Of a stretch of DNA of 64,000 nucleotides, positions 1-9,400 are shown one piece after another. Position numbers and translations under genes: made by a program. The notes beneath the pieces are model-generated. The model had not been told where the DNA came from. It saw only the letters and a program-made list of their open reading frames with translations, and searched no databases. This DNA comes from 2-02-FULL-66-14 sp964651335 (GTDB taxonomy: Bacteria; Pseudomonadota; Gammaproteobacteria; Burkholderiales; SG8-39): contig CAZYVT010000014.1 in NCBI GenBank assembly GCA_964651335.1, forward strand, positions 1-64,000. Direction: 5' to 3'. Numbering within the stretch: the stretch's first letter is position 1; every line of letters starts with the position of its first letter.

Positions 1-309
1 CAGATCGTCGACAATTCCGGCGCCGAGCCTTCGGTGGTGCTCAACAAGGTCGTCGGGGGCAAGGGCAACTTCGGCTACAACGCACAAACCGCAGAATTCG
101 GCAACCTGGTCGAGATGGGCGTCATCGATCCCACCAAGGTCGTGCGCTTCGCGTTGCAGAACGCGGCTTCGATCGCCGGCCTCATGCTCACCACCGATGC
201 GATGGTCGCCGAGCTGGTCGAGGACCGGAAGGGCGGCGGCCACGGCGGCGGCATGGGCGGCATGGGCGATATGGGCGGCATGGGTGGCATGGGCGGCATG
301 GATATGTGA
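1..309 (+). CDS. groL: Chaperonin GroEL, C-terminal part
   Basis: The reading frame is open from the first base, so this is the last ~102 residues of a 60-kDa chaperonin cut by the window edge. The translation carries the typical GroEL end: NSGAEPSVVLNKV, the segment GVIDPTKVVRFALQNA, and the glycine/methionine-rich GGM-repeat tail ending in MDM. GroEL forms the double-ring cytoplasmic folding chamber and works with GroES, which should lie upstream outside the window. The desaturase gene starts 28 bases downstream on the same strand and may be read by leakage from the heat-shock operon. Confidence 0.97.
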   Translation, partial: QIVDNSGAEPSVVLNKVVGGKGNFGYNAQTAEFGNLVEMGVIDPTKVVRFALQNAASIAGLMLTTDAMVAELVEDRKGGGHGGGMGGMGDMGGMGGMGGMDM

Positions 310-337
310 ACCAGAGAGCGTTGAAAGAAGGATCTCG

Positions 338-1393
338 ATGGATTCAGTCTTGTTTTCCGGCGTATTCGACCTGCCTTGGTGGGGCTACGTGGCGGTAGCG
401 TTGGTGCTGACTCACGTCACCACCGTCGCCGTCACGGTGTTCCTGCATCGTCATCAGGCGCACCACGCCCTCGACCTGCATCCGGCCGCGAGCCATCTCT
501 TCCGCTTGTGGCTGTGGCTCACCACCGGCATGAAAACCAGGGAATGGGCTGCCGTCCATCGCAAGCACCATGCCAAATGCGAGACCGCGGAAGACCCGCA
601 CAGTCCGCAGGTGCTGGGAATCAACCGGGTCCTGTGGGGCGGGGTGTTCCTGTACGTCAAGGAGGCCGCGAATCGCGACACCATCGAGCGCTACGGCCAG
701 GGCACGCCCGACGACTGGCTCGAACGCAACCTCTACTCGAAATTCGTCCTGCTGGGCCTGACCCTCATGGGCGTGAACGACGTGATCCTGTTCGGCATCG
801 TCCCCGGCGTCCTGATTTTCGTTACGCAAATCGCATGGATCCCGTTCTGGGCGGCGGGCGTGATCAACGGCATCGGCCACTATTGGGGCTATCGCAACTG
901 GTCCACGGAAGACGCCAGCACCAATATCGTGCCGTGGGGGATCCTCATCGGCGGCGAGGAGCTGCATAACAATCACCATGCTTTCGTTTTGTCGGCCAGG
1001 CTGTCGAGCAAGTGGTACGAGCTCGATATCGGCTGGATGTACATCCGGATTCTCGAAGCGTTGGGGCTGGCGGCGGTCAAGCGCCTCGCGCCGGTCCCGC
1101 GTTTCATCGCCGCCAAGCCGGCAGTGGACCTGCAGACGTTGCAGGCGGTCATCACGCATCGCCATGATGTCCTGGCGCGCTACGCCAAGGCGCTCAGGCG
1201 CATCCGATTTGAGGAGGGAAGCGCGCATCAGACAATGCAGGCGATGCGCCGCGAGCTCGCCGCGCTTTGGGGGCGCTCGATGGCCTCGCGGGAGCAGCTT
1301 GTCAAGCAACTGCAGGACTGGTGCCAGCGCGCCGAATCAAGCGGCATCGGGCCCCTGATTGCATTTTCGCAACGCTTGCGCTGCTATGCCTGA
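338..1393 (+). CDS. Membrane fatty-acid (acyl-CoA type) desaturase
   Basis: 351 residues. The three histidine clusters of the membrane di-iron desaturases are visible: HRHQAHH (residues ~37-43), HRKHH (74-78) and HNNHH (210-214), with hydrophobic segments between them. This predicts an integral membrane enzyme introducing a double bond, probably delta-9, into fatty acyl chains. I chose the ATG at 338 because it follows an AAGAAGGA ribosome site and begins just before the first membrane segment; longer readings of this frame only run back through the GroEL tail. The C-terminal ~100 residues are charged and helical and look like an extension beyond the catalytic core. The stop overlaps a possible start of the next ORF. 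Confidence 0.9.
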   Translation: MDSVLFSGVFDLPWWGYVAVALVLTHVTTVAVTVFLHRHQAHHALDLHPAASHLFRLWLWLTTGMKTREWAAVHRKHHAKCETAEDPHSPQVLGINRVLWGGVFLYVKEAANRDTIERYGQGTPDDWLERNLYSKFVLLGLTLMGVNDVILFGIVPGVLIFVTQIAWIPFWAAGVINGIGHYWGYRNWSTEDASTNIVPWGILIGGEELHNNHHAFVLSARLSSKWYELDIGWMYIRILEALGLAAVKRLAPVPRFIAAKPAVDLQTLQAVITHRHDVLARYAKALRRIRFEEGSAHQTMQAMRRELAALWGRSMASREQLVKQLQDWCQRAESSGIGPLIAFSQRLRCYA

Positions 1394-1406
1394 GGACCCT
1401 CCGAAC

Positions 1407-1775
1407 ATGAGCGCCGAAACCGCGATGGATGAAGTCACCGATCTTATTGCCAACATCGAAATGCACCGGCAGGAGATCCAAAGGGAAGCAGGGCTGGACG
1501 CGTCGCGCACCTATGCGCTTGGCAGGTTGCAGCTGGCGCTGCGGGGCGAGCAGGAAGAATCCCGGTTGCATGGTCCAGGCACCGAGCGCCTCGCAAACAC
1601 CGAGGCTCTTGCGGTCGAGATCAGGAGAGTCGAGACACTCGCAGGCATCGCGAGCCAGCGCCCGACCCTGAGAAGGGCATCGCCGGGACCGCTTCGGGAA
1701 TCCCGGCGCGACGCGCAACGAAAATCCCCTGCATCCCACGGCAGGAAACCGATGGGGCGACATACCAGTCGCTAG
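1407..1775 (+). CDS. Hypothetical protein, charged
   Basis: 122 residues if read from the ATG at 1407 (MSAETAMDEV). An ATG at 1386 would overlap the desaturase stop and add seven residues. The first ~60 residues (DLIANIEMHRQEIQREAGLD) look helical; the rest is Arg/Ser-rich and low in order, ending GRHTSR. I recognise no family. The position directly behind the desaturase suggests co-transcription. The arginine-rich tail could be a high-GC artefact, so this is a moderate call. Confidence 0.45.
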   Translation: MSAETAMDEVTDLIANIEMHRQEIQREAGLDASRTYALGRLQLALRGEQEESRLHGPGTERLANTEALAVEIRRVETLAGIASQRPTLRRASPGPLRESRRDAQRKSPASHGRKPMGRHTSR

Positions 1776-1819
1776 CTGCAGAAGAACCGCCGGATGCGCA
1801 TCCTCACAGGAGAACTCGA

Positions 1820-1954
1820 ATGCCCAAGGGTCATCAACGAAGCAATCGTGAACCGAAGAAACCGAAGCAACCGAAAAAGCCCGTTTCTCCAGCTTCGTCC
1901 GCTATCGTAACGCGGGCAAGTACGGCCGCTCCCGTGCCCGGCAAAAAACCATAA
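1820..1954 (+). CDS. Small basic conserved protein (MPKG...GKKP type)
   Basis: 44-residue protein beginning MPKGHQRSNREPKKPKQ and ending in GKKP. It is preceded by a good ribosome site (ACAGGAG, 7 bases before the ATG). It resembles the very small Lys/Pro-rich proteins starting MPKG-x-RSN that are common in Proteobacteria and have no known function; that match is from memory. The strong Shine-Dalgarno site and the characteristic ends support it as a real gene. Its TAA stop is embedded in ATAA, where a second open frame begins in the -1 register. Confidence 0.7.
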   Translation: MPKGHQRSNREPKKPKQPKKPVSPASSAIVTRASTAAPVPGKKP

Positions 1955-2175
1955 CGGGCGAGCCGCCTCCAGTACCAGAGGATTTCGACTGGCTGCGCAA
2001 GATTCAGGCAGCTACCGATGCGAATCGGGATCCGCCACCGGTTGCAAAGGAAATCGCCCGTAAGCTTTGCACGTTCGGCTTCGTAACTCCGAATGGCCGC
2101 GGCGGTCTTGCAATAACAGATCAGGGACGCGGAGCGTTGTTGGAACAAGACATGCGGGACGCCGAAGACCGCTGA
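1951..2175 (+). other. Coding-like small ORF without a standard start
   Basis: From the ATA at 1951, overlapping the previous stop as ATAA, the -1 frame reads ITGEPPPVPEDFDWLRKIQ... and ends ...GALLEQDMRDAEDR before TGA at 2175. The composition is protein-like: an amphipathic helix, then a winged-helix-like segment GFVTPNGRGGLAITDQGR. No ATG, GTG or TTG occurs in frame between the upstream stop at 1849 and the two near-terminal TTG codons. It could be a gene whose ATG start mutated to ATA, a product of -1 slippage on the A6 run at 1943-1948, or a decayed gene. Translation is therefore unproven. Confidence 0.4.
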
Positions 2176-2190
2176 ATCAATAAGGCCGGC

Positions 2191-3369
2191 ATGAACACCA
2201 CCCGGTTCTACGCCGAGCTCCCGGTTTTCACCGATTTTCGCGAGGTAATCCGCCCGGAGAGCTTCGCACCGCTCCCGGACGACTGGCACGTCGTGATGTC
2301 GGACGTGCGCAATTCCACCATCGCAATCCAGTCCGGCAGCTACAAGAACGTCAACACGCTCGGCGCCGCGACCATCACGGCGGTGCTCAACGCCGCGGGC
2401 GCGACCGACATTCCCTTTGTCTTCGAAGGCGACGGGTCGATGCTGTGCGTGCCCCCGGAGCTGCTCGACGACGCGCGCGCAGCGCTGCTGCATACGCAGG
2501 ATTTGGCGCGCAAGTCGTTCGATCTGGATCTGCGCATCGCGACGCTCGGCGTGAGAAGCATCCACGAGGCGGGCGCCAAAATCCTGGTCGCTCGTTACAG
2601 GGCGTCCGAGAATTACATCCAGGCCGTGTTCGCGGGCGGCGGGATGGAGTATGCCGACCGCTATATGAAGGATCCCGCCACCGCGCCGCTCTGCGCGGTG
2701 GAGCCGGGCAACATTGCCCCGCGCGGCAGCTTCGAGGGCCTGGAATGCCGCTGGCAGGACATCCCGAGCCGCCACGGTGAAACCGTCAGCGTGATGGTTC
2801 GGGCGCTCGCCCGGGACGCCGACGCGGCCTCGATCGTTTATCGCGAAGTCATCGCAAAGGTGCGCGAGATCTACGGCGCCGACGATGCCTGCCATCCCGT
2901 CTTCCCGCCCAACCTTGCGATTACCCTCAACAGTCGCCAGCTGGGCCACGAGGTCGGTGTTCGCGCAATGAGCAAGGGTCGCATCGGCAAATGGCTCTAC
3001 CTGATGAAGACGCGCTTCTGGGTGCTGATCGGCTGGTACTTCATGCGCTTTGGCATACGCACCGGAAAGACCGACTGGGGCGGCTACAAGACCACGCTGG
3101 CGCGCAATGCCGACGTGAAAAAGTTTAAAGACGGTTTCCGGCAGATCCTGTCGGGTACCGCCGCGCAGCGCGAGGCGCTCACGGCATGGCTGGACGAGCG
3201 CTTCGCGCGCCGCGAGCTCGTGTACGGAGCGCACGTCACGAACCGCGCCCACATGACCTGCCTGGTGTTCGATTATTCGGGACGCCACCTGCATTTCATC
3301 GACGGCGCCGACGGCGGCCTGTTCCTCGCCGCCAAGGCGCTCAAGCAGCGCGTTTCAACGCTCGCCTGA
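2191..3369 (+). CDS. DUF3095-family protein
   Basis: 392 residues. The translation (MSDVRNSTIAIQSGSYKNVN, FVFEGDGSMLCVPPELL, FAGGGMEYADRYMK, GGYKTTLARNADVKKFKDG, RAHMTCLVFDYSGRHLHFIDGADGG) fits the DUF3095 proteins. These have a nucleotide-cyclase-like N-terminal half and are sometimes annotated as adenylate cyclase. The VMSDVRNST segment resembles the metal-binding start of class III cyclase domains, but cyclase activity is not established for the family. No signal peptide; likely cytoplasmic. It lies alone between the small ORFs and the convergent glucan synthase gene. The ATG at 2191 has no competing upstream start. Confidence 0.75.
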   Translation: MNTTRFYAELPVFTDFREVIRPESFAPLPDDWHVVMSDVRNSTIAIQSGSYKNVNTLGAATITAVLNAAGATDIPFVFEGDGSMLCVPPELLDDARAALLHTQDLARKSFDLDLRIATLGVRSIHEAGAKILVARYRASENYIQAVFAGGGMEYADRYMKDPATAPLCAVEPGNIAPRGSFEGLECRWQDIPSRHGETVSVMVRALARDADAASIVYREVIAKVREIYGADDACHPVFPPNLAITLNSRQLGHEVGVRAMSKGRIGKWLYLMKTRFWVLIGWYFMRFGIRTGKTDWGGYKTTLARNADVKKFKDGFRQILSGTAAQREALTAWLDERFARRELVYGAHVTNRAHMTCLVFDYSGRHLHFIDGADGGLFLAAKALKQRVSTLA

Positions 3370-3409
3370 AGAGGGAAGATTCTCGGAGCGCCACATCCGC
3401 TCGCCGATC

Positions 3410-6400
3410 CTACCCTAGAATCACGCTCACCCGGTGGGTTCCACCATCATCGACGAGCGGAACGCGCACCGGGCCCTCCGGCAGCGCCTTGCCGTCCAGC
3501 TCGGCCCAACTGACTCCACGACTGACGCCGCGAGGGTTCTCGACCGCGATCTCGTAGCGTGCAGAGCGAAATCTGAAGACGATCTCGAACCCGGGCCACG
3601 CCTTGGGGATGCAGGGGGCGAGGAGCAGGAACGCTCCCTCTCGACGAACCCCGAGGATCGCTTCGATGCCGGCCCGGTACAGCCACCCGGCAGAGCCGGT
3701 ATACCAGGTCCAGCCGCCGCGCCCCAGGTGCGGAGCAACCGAATAGACATCGGCGGCGACGGCGTAGGGCTCGACCTTGTAGCGCTGCACGTCTGCTCGC
3801 GTGCTCGTGCGGTTGATCGGATTCAGGAGCGAGAACAGGCGAGCGGCCTTGTCTCCCTGCCCGAGCGCGGCGAAGGCGATCACCGACCACGCGGCGGCAT
3901 GGGTGTATTGGCCGCCGTTTTCCCGGATGCCGGGCGGGTAGCCCTTGATGTATCCGGGATCGAGCGGCGTGCGATCGAAGGGCGGCGCGAAGAGCAACGC
4001 CAGACCCTCGTCGCCGCGAATGAGCTGCTCGTCCACGGCGGCCATGGCGCGCAGGGCACGCGCTGGATCGGCCGCCCCGGAGAGTACGCTCCAGGATTGC
4101 GCGATCGAGTCGATCCGGCATTCATCGCTCGTGTAGGAGCCGAGCGGCGTTCCGTCGTCGTAATAGCCGCGCCGGTACCATTCGCCGTCCCAACCGTCTC
4201 GCTCGAGCGAGGTTTGCAGCCGAGCCGCGTGCGAGCGCCACTTCGCGGCGTGCGCCTCTTCACCCCGAGCGCTCGCCAAAGGCGCGAACGCGGAAAGCGT
4301 CGCGTGCAGGAACCAGCCGAGCCAGACGCTCTCGCCTTTGCCCCGCTCGCCGACCCGGTTCATGCCGTCGTTCCAGTCGCCCGTGCCGATCAGCGGCAAG
4401 CCGTGTTCGCCGACGCCGAGGCTCTCATCGAGCCCGCGCGCGCAGTGCTCGAAGAGGGACGCGGTCTCGTCCGCGGGCACAGGCTGGAAGTACGAATCGT
4501 GTTCCCCGGGCCGTAACGCCTGGCCTTCGAGGAACGGAACTGGCTCGTCCAGCACTGCGAGGTCGCCGGTCGTCTCGACATAGTGTGCGGCGGCGTAGGC
4601 GAGCCAGATCCGATCGTCTGTAATGCCCGTGCGCACGCCCTGGCCGGAAGGCGGCAGCCACCAGTGCTGGACATCGCCTTCGACGAATTGCCGCGCGGCG
4701 GCTCGCAGGAGATGCGCGCGCGTCATCTCCGGTCGCGACAGCGCGAGCGCCGTTCCGTCTTGGAGCTGGTCGCGGAAACCGTAACCGCCGCTCGCCTGGT
4801 AGAACGCCGATCGCGCCCACAGGCGGCAGGCGAGCGTCTGATAGAGCATCCAGCGATTGAGCATGATGTCCATCGACCGGTCCGGCGTTTTCACCTGGAG
4901 CGTGCCGAGCAGATCGTCCCAATACGCAACGACTTCGCGCAGGACCGCATCGAGATCGGCTGCCCGGTAGCGGGCGATCAGGGATTGCGCATCGGCCGCT
5001 GTAGCTGCCTCGCCGAGGAAGAAAACGATTTCCACTGTGCCGTCCGGTTCGAGATCGACCGGGGTTTGCAGAGCGCAGCAGGGATCGAGGCCGGCGCCGA
5101 CCCGCTGCAAGAGGGGCGTTTCCCCTGCCAGCGCGGCCGGGTTGTCGAGCGCGCCATTGCGCCCAAGGAACTCCCGCCGGTCGCCGGTCCAGGCGCTCTG
5201 CCGACCGCCCAGATCCGCAAAGGCGACACGGGAACCGAACGTCATGTTCCAGGGGTTGCGCGCGAACATCGCGCCGGTCTCCGGATCGATCTCGGTCACG
5301 ACCGAGAATGCAGACGCACCGCGCGAGGGCCCGAGTACCCACTCGACATAGGCCGTGACCGAAAGCCGCCGCGGTCGCTCTGACGTGTTGCGGATCGTCA
5401 GCCGCGAGATCTTGATCGGATCATCGAGCGGCACGTATTGGAGAAGATCGAGCGCGACACCGTGTGCGGCGTGCTCGAACCGGCTGTATCCCTGGCCGTG
5501 CCGTGCGATATAGGGCGCAGCTTCGTCACGGATCGGAGACGCCGTGGGCCCCCACAGCTCGCCGGACTCCTCGTCGCGCAGATAGAGGACCTCGCCCGGC
5601 CGATCGGTCACGGGGTCGTTCGACCAGGGCGTGAGCTGGTTCTCGCGACTGCCGAGCGACCATGTGTAGCCGCTACCCTCGACCGCCACTTGAAAGCCGA
5701 ACGAGGGGTTGGCGATAACATTGATCCACGGGGCCGGGATCGACCGCCCGGCGCCGAGGATCGTCACATACTCCCGTCCGTCCGCGGCGAACCCGCCGAG
5801 CCCATTGAAGAATTCGAGGTTCGGCGGCGCCGGAACGGTCTGCGGCACGTCCGCGGGCGGCACGCGCCTCGGCGGCAGCGCGGCGGCGGTGTCCGCTTCC
5901 TCGAGACGGTTGAGCTGTTCGGAGAGCGTTCCGCGTCGTCCGGCATGCACCGCCCGGGCCATCGAGAGAAGCAGGGCGCGTGTCTCCGCCGAAATGAGAT
6001 CTGCACGCAGCACGAACACCGAGCCGCGCGCGACGTCGGCTCCGATCTGCGGTCTGGATTGGCTCGTCCGGGCGAGTGTCTCCAGGGCGATCTGAAGGTC
6101 CTGGATATACGAGGATGCCCTTTCGTTCAGGATCACGAGATCGACGGCGAGCTGCTTCATCCGCCAGTATTCATGGGCTCGCAGCAACTGGCGGACGATG
6201 GCGATGTCCTCGATGTTGTCGATCCGCACCAGAACGATCGGGAGGTCGCCGGAAATGCGCTGCGCCCACAGCGCTGTCGGCCCGCCGCCGCCGCGGCGTA
6301 TGGCGTCGGACGACGGACGCATCGACGGATCGGCGTAGAGCACGGCGCCCGCGAGACGCTGAAACAGGCTCGCCTGATCCGGGTCGACGCCGAGGTGACT

Positions 6401-9400
6401 CAACTGCACTTGCGCCTGGGTCCATGCCAATGTGGCCGCGCGGTCGAAGGCCGTCGCGTCGTGATGCTTGTCGGCCAGGTCCAGCACATCGCCACGGGAC
6501 GATGCAACGACCGTCCAGAATGCGATGCGCACCACCCTGCCCGGCGGAACCCGAACGCGGCGGCGCAGCGCGAAAACGGGATCGAGGACGGTGCCGACGG
6601 TATTGGAGAGCGGCCGGCCATCCATCACGGCGATCGGCGCCCGAACCTCGCGCCCGCGACCGAGGAAGCGGGCCCTGTCGGTTTCGATCTCCGGCTCGCC
6701 CACCGCTTCGCCTTCGACGAAGGCAAGATGCGCCGCCCAGATTTCGGGCTCGGTGGGCGAGCGGCGCCGCCGGGTCGCCAGGATGGCGCCGATCCTGGCG
6801 AGATATTCGGTTTGCACGAAGAGCTTGGAAAAGGCCGGGTGCGCAGTGTCGGCGGCGGGCGGCGCCAGCACCAGCTCGGCGTAGGAGGTGAGCTCGATGT
6901 CCCGGGCCCGGTTGCCCGCATTCGCGACCGAGACGCGGCGGACCTCGGCGTTGTCCTCCGGCGAGACGACCACGTCCAGGATCGTGGTGATCGTTCCATC
7001 GCGCCGGATGAACTCGGCACGATCCTCGGTGAACGTGACGTCGTAACTGTCCGGTTCGATGCCGCTCGGCTGATAGCCCGCGGACCACACCTCGCCGCTC
7101 TCCACGTCTCGCAGAAAGACGTAGGCGCCCCAATCGTCGCGCGTGACGTCTTCGCGCCAGCGCGTGATCCCGAGCTCGCCCCAGCGGCTGTACCCGGAAC
7201 CGGCACCCGTCAGCATCACGGCGTAGCGGCCGTTCGAAAGCAGGTGCGCCTCCGGCGTGACGTGGTGCGCGGAGCGGAACCGTCGCACCGCAGGAAGCTC
7301 CAGGTCGCGGACCGTGGATGCCGTCTCTACTTCCTCGGCCCTGGGATGAGCCACCGCGACATCGCGCGGCGTGCGTTCGTGCAGGAGAAGCTCGGTCGCC
7401 TGCACGATCGGCTCGGCATGAAACCGTGCCCGCATCTTGCCGTCGAGGAGACCGTTGGCGATGGCGACCACCGTCATGCCCTGATGGTGCGCCATGAAGG
7501 CGCGGACGATCGTGACCTCTTTCCCCTCGGGCAGACGCGTGCGCGTGTAATCCAGCGCCTCGTAGAAGCCGTAGCGGCCATGCGCGCCCAGCGCGGCGAA
7601 TCGGGCGTAGTTGCGCGCCGCCGCTCCGGGATCGACCATGGCTGCGAGCGCCGTCGCGTAGGGTGCGACGACTGCGTTTTCGCCGAGGCCGCGTTTGAAA
7701 CCCAGGCCCGGGACTCCGAAGTTGGAATATTGATACGTGAGCTCCAAGTCGCGGACGTTGTAGGCGGATTCTGAAATGCCCCAAGGCACACCGAGCGCGG
7801 CGCCATAGGCCATCTGGCGGCGCACGACGAGACGGCTGGTCTCCTCGATCAGGCTGCCAGCCGGTGCGCGCATCACGAGCGACGGCATCAGGTACTCGAA
7901 TATCGATCCCGACCAGGAGATCAGCGCTGCGCCGCGTCCCACCGGTGTGACGGCGCGCCCAAGCCGGAACCAGTGCTGCGGCGGGACGTCGCCCTTGGCG
8001 ATCGCCACGAAGCTCGCCAGGCGCGCCTCGGAGGCGAGCAGGTCGTAGCAGCTCGGGTCGAGACTGCCCTCCGCGACCCGGTAACCGATCGCGAGGAGCT
8101 TGCGGTCCGGGTCGAGGAGAAAGCCGAACTCCATGGCGTTGGCCATGGCCCGCGCCGTCGTCTCGAGCGTCCCAAGTCGCCGTTCCAGGGAGCGGGCGGC
8201 GTCGGCGGTCTGTGTAACGTCCCGGCGGTGACTTTCGATCGACGCTTGCGTCGCCTCCGCCCAGAACAGCATTTCGGCGCCGGCGTCGTCGCCGCGTTCG
8301 CTCGCCAGCGTGCGGGCGATGTCGACCATGGTTGTGGCCTGAGGCGTGGCCTGCGCCAATCGGGCAGCGACATCCTTCGGCGATCTATGGTGTTCGGGGA
8401 GCGGGTCCTCGCGGAGAGCGGCCGCCAGCGCATCGAGCGCATCGCCAAGCTGTTGCCGCGTGATCGTCTGCGTCCGCCGGTCGTCGGGAAGCCCCTGCAA
8501 GGTTTCGCGCGTGAGATCCAGACCGTCTTCGATGCCGGCAAATAATTCGGGACCTGCCTGCGGGCGGCGAATCCACTCCCTGCAGGCGATTGCAAGAGCG
8601 ATCAGGTGCCCGGCCAGATTGCCGCTATCCACCGAAGAGATGTATTGCGGGTCCAGCGGGCGGAGGTCTCGCGTGTCGTACCAGTTGTAGAAGTGGCCGC
8701 GGAACCGCTGCAGGCGGCCCATCGTCGCGAATGTCGCTTCCAGCCGGTCGACGGTCTCCGTCGTCCCGGCCCATCCGAAGTCGCGGGCGCTGACCGCCGA
8801 GAGGAGGTAGAGGCCGAGATTGGTGGGAGAGGTCCGGTGCGCGACAACCGGCTTCGGGTCTTCCTGGAAATTGTCCGGCGGGAGCATGTGGTCCTCGGCC
8901 GTGACGAAGGTCTCGAAGAAGCGCCAGGTGCGGCGCGCGACCAGCCGCAAAGCACGGGCGTCCGCATCCGAGAGCGACAGGCGACCCGCCACGAGCGGCG
9001 ACAGGCTGGTCCATCGCGCGATCGCCGGCGATGCGATCCAGGCGAGCACGAACGGCGCCGCCACCGGCCAGGCGTCACTCCTTACCCACCAGACGACGAT
9101 CGCAGTGACGATGCCGATCGCGACACCACCGTTCATCTGCCGATAGAACCCGGGGAGGTCGAGCCGGGGGCTCACCTTCGCCTGAGCTGCCGTGACCCAG
9201 TCGAGCAGATGACGGTGGCTCAAGGACAGACGAAACAGCGTCCGTCCGATCGCATCGGCCATCAACCATGCCTGGTGCGCGAGGAACACGACCAGCAATG
9301 CGGACTGGGACAAAGCGAGGCCGACATCCGCGGCGAGGGCGCGCAGGTGGCTGCGTGCCGTGATCCGGGCACGTCGCGGCACGATTCCCGCGAGAACGGG

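Noticed and set aside
220..308. Repetitive GGCATG units at the groEL end
   Set aside because: This is the normal GGM tail of GroEL.
5438..7774. Long plus-strand frames inside ndvB
   Set aside because: Frame shadows of the glucan synthase, dominated by Arg, Gly and Ala.
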